Assembly (NCBI RefSeq): GCF_918797505.1
Contig: NC_092800.1
Coordinates: forward strand, 27,171,577 to 27,235,576
Length of the DNA stretch: 64,000 nt
Direction of reading: 5' to 3'
DNA from: Bemisia tabaci
Lineage: Eukaryota; Arthropoda; Insecta; Hemiptera; Aleyrodidae
Position 1 is the first letter of the stretch. The number at the start of each line of letters is the position of its first letter. The notes beneath the pieces were generated by a model. That model did not search any database and was not told where the DNA came from. It was given only the letters and a program-made list of their open reading frames with translations. This document shows positions 56,723 through 64,000 of the stretch, in pieces. Position numbers and translations under genes: made by a program.

Positions 56723-57916
56723 CTGGTGAGCCATTTATTTAGCATCACACAGATTTAACAATTTATAAGAAACGTGACAACGTTTCGCACTGTTACGAAG
56801 ATAGAAGTGCACGGACATCACGGCAAAAAATTTAAGCGTTAATGCAGCGATGTTATTTGTGACACTAAACATCCCGCCCTTTTATATAAAAGCTCATGCT
56901 CTCCGGCCATTTTGATTCTGCCAGGCAATAATAGCTTGGAAACACGTGCAAAAGCTAAGTAGGAGGTCGTGATAAAGGAACTTCAACCCGGCTGAGCTCA
57001 CTGAACTTTTGCTCGGATATTTTCCCTCTGCGATATCGAATTCCTGTTTCGCCGTTAGAGTTCGCTTTCCGTGATGGGTCAGTTTCGTAGAAGTTTAGGA
57101 AACTGGCCCATCACGGAATGAAAGTTTCTTTTATATTTTATATTTCTTTGTATAGAAGGCCCATATAGCCTATATTCCTCAGTACAGTAGATCAATTCCA
57201 GAATACGACTTTTTCGGCGCATAAAGGTATAATGATTGAGAGATTGCATTTTACATCACTTATTAGTAAATTAGAAGAAAAATTATGTATATTATTGCCA
57301 GTGATGCAGAAAAAAAGGAAAAAGTTTTATCTTTATTCCTTAATGCCAATAATCATTTCGGTTATAGGAAATTTCGTCAACAATTTTTTGTTCGCGCACC
57401 TGTTTTTTCCAGTAATTTACGTCCACGCGTTTTTTCGGCACGAAAGTTTTGGTCCACGTGCCAGTTGAGACCCAGAGTTAATCGGCCCACGTGTAAATAC
57501 AAACGACAATTGCTCACGACGTTTTTGGATGAAAATGTAAAATGTCTTGGAAGAATGAGGGTTTGCTTGTTTTTTTGTTTTGTCTGTTTGGTCCAACGGA
57601 GAATAATATATAGTTGGAGAGTTTTGGTAAAAATAGGGGAGCGTCAATTCCATGAATCAAAATTCACTAAAACTCTCTACACCTCTTTGGTGTAACAGGA
57701 CTTAATTATCTTTCAAGATTTTCCCACCTTGTTATACCTGAACCGGATAAACCTCTACATTTGCCTCAGCTAAAAGCTCCTATAATTTTCCTGGGTACGA
57801 TAAGTATCTTGATTCATTTTGAGAGGAAAGAGCTGTACTTTCAAAGGAGGCCTGTCATTCTTAATACCTTCAATTTCTTATAATACTGTGCAACACCTGT
57901 GTTGTGAAATAGTTAC
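56723..57916. other. No gene recognised; one strong short hairpin
   Basis: 57067-57118 is a hairpin: TTCCGTGATGGGTCAGTTT faces AAACTGGCCCATCACGGAA with one mismatch around a 14-base loop. Frames at 57232-57695 (up to 136 codons) have no recognisable domain. Confidence 0.45.
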
Positions 57917-58110
57917 TTCAGGCGCCGCCGCACGGCGGGCGGAAGGCCAGCGCCCAACGCGCATTAGCGCCTACAAACCTAAGTGGATACTTCAAGCATT
58001 GTGCAATGCGTGAAGTATCCACTTAGGTTTGTAGGCGCCAGTGAGCCTCTCGCGCTAGCAGCACGCCGCTCCGCTCTGTTAGGCTTTAATATTTATACTC
58101 ACATAGTCAG
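57917..58110. mobile_element. Element B variant with perfect-like core hairpin
   Basis: Core 57966-58039: AGCGCCTACAAACCTAAGTG to CACTTAGGTTTGTAGGCGCC, arms about 36 bases with almost no loop. Outer arms pair GCGCCGCCGCACGGCGGGCG loosely with AGCACGCCGCTCCGC. CAGCGTTTTTTAACTCATGA downstream matches the B copy at 33.4 kb, so the core sequence has been replaced while the GGCGCC ends persist. Confidence 0.65.
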
Positions 58111-58186
58111 CGTTTTTTAACTCATGATTTTGAAATGTTTGCACGTGCTGCATTGATTATTCTCATTGAAATTGATGGGAAAAATA

Positions 58187-58442
58187 TCGACGGTGTAAGT
58201 CGGCAATCACATAACTCGGTTTGCGACGTCGCAGACTTCCTGTCATACTTTATTTTTTAAACGGAAAACTACTCAACGGCAATTCTTTAAAACGGCCTCG
58301 CTTTTTCTTCTCTGAGCGAAGAAAATTCTGCAAAAACTTTGAGGAATGGTGTTAATTTGTTCTCCTTTAAAAAAATAACATAGAGGCGGAGATTTTCAGA
58401 CACCGCAAACGAGTTATGTGATTGCCGACTTACACCGTCGAT
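58187..58442. mobile_element. Palindromic element M, copy 3 (intact)
   Basis: TCGACGGTGTAAGTCGGCAA to CGACTTACACCGTCGAT, 256 bp. GGCAATCACATAACTCGG / ACGAGTTATGTGATTGCC lie just inside. Confidence 0.87.
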
Positions 58443-58954
58443 ATGTATCAATTTATCAAAGGAGAATAATAATCTATTGTGTGTTCTTTAAATATTGGTG
58501 GTTCCGTGTCAAATTTAATGATTTCCAAAGCACTTTAATTTTTTCTTTTACTTTTTGTGCTTTTATCGTGCTGCAGTGAAATGTACGCGCAACCAAACGC
58601 TCAAAATTTGACGTATTTGACTCTTTAGGAGTAGCTCGTGGACTTATATATGATTCTAGACCGATTTTCATTCTTTGGTCTCCTTTCTGAGATGAGCGAA
58701 AACAAAGGACGTGCAAACTCGGTGAGCAATGAATTATTACAACGTCTCTCAGAATCACATTGTCTATCTCAAGGTACTTTTCCGTCCAGAATTTTGGATG
58801 TTTCGAGAAGAACAGCGATGAAGAATTCACATCCTCAATAGAGAGATCGAGCTTACATGCGTCACGTTCTGGCGGTTGTTAAAATTGCAGAAGTTGCTCC
58901 GTTGACTTAGACGGCTTGTACGACGGATTTCTCGTATTTAACTAGTACACAATA
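58443..58954. other. No gene recognised
   Basis: Frames at 58474-58830 (minus) and 58638-58841 (plus) are unassigned. Confidence 0.45.
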
Positions 58955-59206
58955 CTTCCGTGCTCAGGAAAAACGGCTTAAGAACCTCCAGGCGTTGCAA
59001 AATTTTCTTTGATAAAACACGAATTTCCTGGTAAACTTTTAAGTATTTTCCTTCCAATTTTCAGATAATTTTGATCGCAGTTTCACTTAAACTCCCTGAA
59101 AATGTCAAGGAAATATATTCATATCTTCCTTCGAAAAGGAACATTTTATTGAAGAAAATTCGGCAACTCTCGAATGTTCATACGACGTTCTTCCTTAGCA
59201 CGGCAG
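58955..59206. mobile_element. Element A, full copy
   Basis: CTTCCGTGCTCAGGAAAAAC to TTCTTCCTTAGCACGGCAG, about 252 bp. Element U1 starts two bases after it. Confidence 0.85.
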
Positions 59207-59207
59207 A

Positions 59208-59328
59208 ATGGACGTATTTCTGCCAAACGGAGCTATGTGCATCATGACGTGATCCCTGTTATGCATACATTCTTATCGGTATCAGGGCTCATGTCTTAAT
59301 GCACGTCTGTTTGGCAGAACACGTCCAA
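59208..59328. mobile_element. Small palindromic element U, copy 1
   Basis: TGGACGTATTTCTGCCAAAC to GTTTGGCAGAACACGTCCAA with GCATCATGACG and CGTGATCCCTGTTA inside. Confidence 0.8.
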
Positions 59329-59600
59329 TATGAAAGCACCCAAAGATGCCACGTGTTTTGATTGATATTTATTTATCTCCTCTATATTTTATAAAAAACT
59401 GTTGGTGCGTATTTATGTAAGAGAAGTCCATCTACATTGAAAGAGTCCTATTTACTTTAAGGATGTATCGGATTTTAGAATTAGAGTTTAAAAACCGACT
59501 GAAAGCTAACTACCATAAAGCGCCATCATGAAGAGAGGACGAAGTTGTGAAAAACATGACGCAATCAGAGAGGACCCCTCGGGTTGCTTTCATAGTCTAA

Positions 59601-59726
59601 TTGGATGTATTTATGCCAAACGGAACTATGTGCATTAAGACATGAGCCCTGAGACCCATGAAAATATATGCATAACAGGGCTCACGCCATAATGCACATA
59701 GTTCCGTTTGACAGAAATACGTCCAA
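59601..59726. mobile_element. Small palindromic element U, copy 2
   Basis: TTGGATGTATTTATGCCAAA to TTTGACAGAAATACGTCCAA, 126 bp, 272 bases beyond copy 1. Confidence 0.82.
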
Positions 59727-60031
59727 TTATAGTAGACTTGGTCTGAAAAATACTTCTTGGCGTAGGAATTACATTACGCGAAATGATTTCTTCTACCGGA
59801 GAATATCCTGACTGCATTTGATTTGATGGATCCATTTTGAGAGAAGAAGGTGAAAGAGAAGAATAGAGCTCAGAAATCGATTTTTTTCCAAAGATGAAAA
59901 TTCTTAAGTTGAAGACCCACTGAGAGTATTTTTCTCGCAAAAAAGCTAATTTTGGCGTGCCAAACAATTTTCAAGTCGAGACATTTTCATCTTTTAGTTG
60001 GTGTCTCATTCCCTTATTATTTCTTCTCTAA
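59727..60031. other. No gene recognised
   Basis: Unassigned. Confidence 0.5.
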
Positions 60032-60292
60032 ATATCGTCACCTTCCAGGCAAAGTATCACAAGCGCCATGCGACGTTTAAAAATTTCCGCCGCCATTTTA
60101 TTTTTTTACAGAGAAATTGTTCAACGGAGCTGTCCGAAAATTTCACTGAATTTTCTTTGTGCTGCCGATAAAATTTAGTGAAATTTCCAAACAGATTCAA
60201 CCAACAATTTCTCAGTAAAGAAATAAAATGGCGGCGGAAATTTTTAAACGTCGCATGGCGCTTGTGATACTTTGCCTGGAAGGTGACGATAT
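60032..60292. mobile_element. Palindromic element N
   Basis: ATATCGTCACCTTCCAGGCA to TGCCTGGAAGGTGACGATAT, with near-perfect arms running on through GTATCACAAGCGCCATGCGA and CCGCCGCCATTTTATTT. The central GAAAATTTCACTGAATTTTC layout resembles family M. Confidence 0.88.
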
Positions 60293-61109
60293 ATATTTTT
60301 TTTTAAATGAAAATAAAACAACAAAACAATAATCAGTAAAATTTTTAAAAAAACTCACAATGTATGTAAAAATAATTAAATATTTAAAAATGTTTAAACA
60401 TTTTACCGACCATTTGTCTTGTGCGGGTCTCCAAACGTATATCCTTGACAAAACAATAGGACAGTACATCACAACCATTTTCGAGGAGAACTCTGAGCAA
60501 AACACACTCATCCCATCCATCATATACCGTCGAAATATTCTAAGGTTTTCAATCGTAACGTCTCAAACGTAATATCGGTTTCCAAGACTCAAGCCCTTCT
60601 CTTTGTTGGGAGAGCTGTGCCAAGTATTCGATGAGCTTTGCACGTAATTGAATTCAGTTTTGAAGTTGCCGTCTAGTGAAGGAGATGCATTAAATTCTCC
60701 CAGGCAAGTTTCAGAACGTGGAAATTTTGGCTTTCCAATCCAACTGACGTCATTGTTCGGCGCCGTCGTGCGAGAGCGATAGTATCTTGGAGCCTTGACC
60801 GCAAGACGCATCTTAGCGGAAATAGGTGGATTCGCGAAACTCCGACTTGAACACGCTTTGATTAAGATTTTGGCAAGGATGTCAGTAACTTATGGCGCGC
60901 GGTTCTCGCGTTTCGACGTGGGGTGAGGAGCCAGCGAGGGCTGACGACGCACCGAGCGAAGAGAGGCCGCGTTGCTGAGTAGGTCAGTGAGCAATAATTA
61001 ACACTGAGAAGTAAGATCAGTTCGTCGAGTTAAAATTCTGATTTTATTTCAAGGCCGGATTTTCCGATTGATTTAATCATGCAGGACACAAATAACAAAA
61101 AAAACCTCG
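60293..61109. other. No gene recognised
   Basis: GC rises around 60880-60985, with no supported frame. Confidence 0.45.
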
Positions 61110-61317
61110 CACCGAAAAAAAAAATTGAGTTGATTTAACATTCTGAATGTAAAAAAAAGTGTGCGAGAACCTATGAAATTTTGAATTATCCACTACAGCG
61201 GTTACTTTAGCAATGCCGAGATGTAAAACTAACTGCTGTGGCAGGCAATTCAGCATTTCATGAGTTCTCGCACACTTTTTTACATCTGGATTGTTGAAGC
61301 AACTTCCTTTTTTTGGT
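61110..61317. mobile_element. Palindromic element T
   Basis: CACCGAAAAAAAAAATTGAG at the left, CTTTTTTTGGTG at the right. Arms share AAAAAGTGTGCGAGAAC / GTTCTCGCACACTTTTTT and ATGAAATTTTGAATT / AATTCAGCATTTCAT. Confidence 0.75.
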
Positions 61318-62504
61318 GTGGTTAAAACAACTTAACCTTTAATTAATAGCGTGAATCAAAGTTCTTGGTCAGGTTGCCTTAGTTTTGGTAGAAAATCTAA
61401 GTCTCTGGCAAATCTCAGTATTACACTTAAACACATCGATAACCTAGCTTACAATTTGGTTTTTGGGTGCAGAAAGTTCAGTCACCTAAACCGAAAAATA
61501 TGGTGAGATGTATGAATTGAGGTTCCATTGTTTTAAGTGAATTTCTTTGCTCCGTGTGCGATTGATTTGACAAGATTCAAGTTCATCTACCTGGCATGCT
61601 GATTGAGGAGATTCGGCTCCAAAGTATCCCCAGAGTTTCTCGTGTCGCGAATCGATTTTTTTAGTAACCACATTCGAACATCACATCGATCAAGTGATCA
61701 ACTGATCACAGTGAAAAATATATCAATCCTAACATTACTAGAATTAGTTGCCGAGGCTTTATGCATATTTCAACCAAGTTCATCATCTTGTCTACAAATA
61801 TTCTGGCACTCTATATAATTTCATCACCATACAATACACCCACAAGGAATGCTAGAGGCATTGGACAGTAAGCAAAAGTGTGGAGAAAATGTTTCTTTTT
61901 CAACCACAACTTAGATTAGACCAGTTCTAATGAGAATGGATACGATACAACTGTTGCAGCTCCAATGTGTTGCACAGTATCCTCTCTAATTGAAGGCGTT
62001 TTACTTTTTCTCATGCGCTTGATGCTCTAGTGACAGTCGACACTCAGCGAAGGTAAATGAGTGTGAGTGGGTCAGTTCCCTCAGTCACTGATCTAAGTTA
62101 CTGAGTTAAACAGCTTTTTTTCTGTTATAGCAACACGCAAGAGAACTTTTTTATAAACAAACGTGCAAGGATTGGTTGCTCGAATTAGAAAAAGAATATT
62201 GTGTAATCAACGTGACAACTCTCTCTTTGAGGAGGGCTCCAAACAGGAAATACGGTAGCGGTGCAGAAAATGGATAGACTCGAGAGAGCAGACAACACGT
62301 AAGAGTTAAGCATCTCGGAGGAAATACGGGACGATATACCCGCGTGAGGGGACGGAGACGCCTCCGCGCCGCGGTCGGCCGCAACACGCAACACGCCAGG
62401 CCACAGCCGGCTGCCGAGTTGCCAGGGGAGTACACACGATATCATTTTCTATGCTGCCACGCTAGGCGAAAACGTCATAATTAAATACAAGCGTTGTCTT
62501 ATTT
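61318..62504. other. No gene recognised, 1.2 kb
   Basis: 62270-62440 is GC-rich and gives overlapping minus frames of 86 and 94 codons without recognisable features. Confidence 0.45.
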
Positions 62505-62610
62505 GGGCGTATCTGTATCAAACATATTTATGTGCAGGTGAGAAACATGGGGTGTGCTCGTCAATGCTCTGGCCGCAAGAGTGAATGAGAAAAATAAAGC
62601 GCCAGTGACG

Positions 62611-62841
62611 TCAACGGAGATGGATGTCGTCGTCGCGGCTCCTCGTGGTGCTCGTAGTGGTCATTAACTCATGAGCCCTGTCCGCAACGCTCTCGTGCCA
62701 TACCTGCGGCTCATATACCTCGCATTCAGTTGGCACATAGCTCTCTATGCTGAATTTAAAATCCCGCTTTTCCAATTCTTCAAAAGGAATCACGCCCACT
62801 TTTACATTATCTCTTATGCAGCTTCCTAGAGCACACCCCAT
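62611..62841 (-). CDS. Candidate short coding segment, unknown protein
   Basis: 76 codons from the ATG at 62841 to TGA at 62611, beginning MGCALGSCIRDNV and containing GVIPFEELEKRDFKFSIES and a Thr/Ser/Asp-rich tail. Acidic and charged-residue use looks more protein-like than most frames in the window, but no family was recognised. It lies inside element V, with its start in the right terminal arm. It may be a captured gene fragment or chance. Confidence 0.25.
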   Translation of the reverse strand: MGCALGSCIRDNVKVGVIPFEELEKRDFKFSIESYVPTECEVYEPQVWHESVADRAHELMTTTSTTRSRDDDIHLR

Positions 62842-62875
62842 ATTTCTCACCTGCAAATAGTTCTGTTTGATAGAA

Positions 62876-63049
62876 CACTGGGAAAAAAACACATTGGATC
62901 TAAAGACCGGACTCTTGAAAACATTGACAGGAAAAAATACTCTTGATTCAATCAGATTTTTGCTTAAATCAAAAGGAAATCCGCTCAAATCAAGAGGCTT
63001 GGTTATTGATTTAAGCAAAAATCCGATTGAATCAAGAGTTTCTCGCAAG
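62876..63049. mobile_element. MITE C, copy 5, right end missing
   Basis: CACTGGGAAAAAAACACATT through the centre to GATTGAATCAAGAGT, then it stops. GAA lies just before it (62873-62875). Confidence 0.8.
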
Positions 63050-63375
63050 CTAAAATTTGAATTCAAAATATGCTCATATTCCATGCTATTGTGGATATTA
63101 AACTTACTTAAAACAAAAATGATTATGAAGTACCGCGGATTACGTGCAGTAGGGTCCACAAGGGCTTAAAGTTTTTCAAACTTGATGATTAGCCCATCGT
63201 ATTTGTTTGTTTTTGAGCATATTACAGAAAGTTGTAACACAATATTGTAAGTATAAGAAGTTTAGGTAAAAATTACTCACTGAATTACTTGCTTGATTTA
63301 ACCTTTCTCATTACGAAAAAATACATAAAGATCGGTATCAAAAATGTAGCAAAAGTTGCGGTTTTCGGAGATAAT
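63050..63375. other. Spacer between two partial C copies
   Basis: AT-rich DNA with no match elsewhere in the window. It separates the left part of C (ending 63049) from the right part (starting 63376). Confidence 0.5.
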
Positions 63376-63503
63376 AACCAAGCCTCTTGATTTGAGCGTA
63401 TTTCCTTTTGATTTAAGCAAAAATCTGATTGAATCAAGAGTATTTTTTCTTGTCGATGTTTTTAAGAGTCTGGACTCTAGATCCAATGTGTTTTTTTCCA
63501 AAG
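63376..63503. mobile_element. MITE C, copy 6, right half
   Basis: AACCAAGCCTCTTGATTTGA to GTGTTTTTTTCCAAAG (a decayed CCAGTG), followed by GAA and the remainder of the V terminus. It repeats the central part also present in copy 5. Confidence 0.8.
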
Positions 63504-63559
63504 GAAATACGTCCATTTCCCTCAACAAATTAAGAATTTTCTAAAAGACTGGCGGACTT

Positions 63560-63717
63560 TTTCTTCGAATTTTTCCAAGTATTTTTTTCCGCAATTAATG
63601 TGGCGTATCTAAGAATTTGACAGAACATTACTCACAATATCTCTCAAAAATATGTATTTCACTATGGGACATTTGGCAACCTCTGAGTGGTCGTGTGGTG
63701 TATCTTCTAGCACAGTG
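63560..63717. mobile_element. Element A, decayed right half
   Basis: CAAAAATATGTATTTCACTA, ACATTTGGCAACCTCTGAGT and TATCTTCTAGCACAG follow the order of the A right arm with many changes. Confidence 0.5.
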
Positions 63718-64000
63718 GTGGAGGCAGGTCGCCGCCCCGGCGACACGACGGAAAATCCGGCATGGACGATAACTCGTCTCCCGGCTGATAAAAGGACGTA
63801 AGACCATGATGAGATGAGCCCGGAAAATCATTCAATTGATGGGATGACAGGGTCCATTGCAGAATGTAGTTATGTGCTTACATCAGAAGGGCGACGAACT
63901 ATCACCCCGGTCTTGGCCCTTGTCAGCCGCTCTTAGCACCCACACCCACTCAAGATAATGTAGGTATTTTAATTCACGCTTTTAGCGACGGGGCGACAAA
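63718..64000. other. No gene recognised
   Basis: GC-richer at 63720-63790, then unassigned to the edge. Confidence 0.45.

Larger units (their letters stand above)
62505..63522. mobile_element. Element V: U-type ends around an insert, interrupted by C
   Basis: The left end GGCGTATCTGTATCAAACAT then TATGTGCAGGTGAGAAACAT, and the right GTTTCTCACC-like arm (CATATTTCTCACCTGCAAAT, AGTTCTGTTTGATAGAA) continuing after the C insertion as AAATACGTCC. The ends match U, while the middle (62560-62825) is different sequence with a 76-codon frame. Confidence 0.6.

Noticed and set aside
57285..57695. 136-codon plus frame as a gene
   Set aside because: No recognisable domain, overlapping alternative frames, and AT-rich low-quality composition.
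1..64000. Bacterial symbiont chromosome as the source of the whole window
   Set aside because: SINEs, MITEs with hAT-type duplications and a single isolated bacterial gene argue for nuclear DNA that received one gene.

Overview
The window looks like AT-rich nuclear DNA of an animal, most likely an arthropod. It has no operons or bacterial gene packing. It does have two tRNA-derived SINEs with poly-A tails, dozens of palindromic miniature transposons, tandem repeats and splice-like signals. A sap-feeding hemipteran such as a whitefly is a plausible host, because such insects are known to carry bacterial genes, but that guess rests on general knowledge and not on a marker here.

Only one gene is securely recognised: an intact 400-codon, intronless-in-CDS cyclopropane-fatty-acyl-phospholipid synthase (683-1885, minus strand) of the E. 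coli Cfa type. It is bacterial in sequence and GC-richer than its surroundings. It has a candidate 3' splice site 39 bases before its ATG, as expected of a bacterial gene that acquired a 5'UTR intron after transfer. Two active-site positions differ from E. coli Cfa (Tyr317 to Phe, Gly236 to Glu). Two weaker coding candidates are a possible degraded 79-codon exon (6473-6709, minus) and a 76-codon frame inside a palindromic element (62611-62841, minus).

The rest is repeats. I gave the families letters. A: about 253 bp, ends CTGCCGTGCTAAGG, about twelve copies or fragments. B: GC-rich hairpin with GGCGCCTAC ends, found twice fused to half an A. C, D, E, F: palindromes with CACTG-like ends and mostly 2-3 bp target duplications (CACTA/EnSpm-like). 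H: CAGTGGCGTGGCGTG ends with 8-bp duplications (hAT-like). K: two copies of exactly 385 bp with 8-bp duplications. Also G, I, J, L, M, N, P, Q, R, S, T, U/V, W, X, Y and Z. Several are nested: E in G at 6.7-7.3 kb, C and a SINE in R at 45.3-46.2 kb, and C in V at 62.5-63.5 kb, giving a relative order of insertion.

Two large elements stand out. 15531-17777 and 39369-41718 each hold a foldback with arms of about 0.7-0.85 kb around a spacer of about 0.24 kb. If transcribed, either would give a long double-stranded hairpin RNA. The second also carries five copies of one 20-bp motif, including both ends, and arms built of diverged units of about 175 bp. Other tandem repeats lie at 19651-20262, 26838-27425, 53346-54005 and 54437-55395.

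Layout: 0-2 kb, A/B composite and the cfa gene; 2-15 kb, scattered MITEs and one SINE; 15.5-18.1 kb, first foldback plus element I; 18-39 kb, MITEs and unrecognised DNA; 39.4-41.7 kb, second foldback; 42-53 kb, MITEs and the nested R cluster; 53.3-55.4 kb, tandem arrays; 55-64 kb, further MITEs. No CRISPR array, rRNA or functional tRNA was seen.
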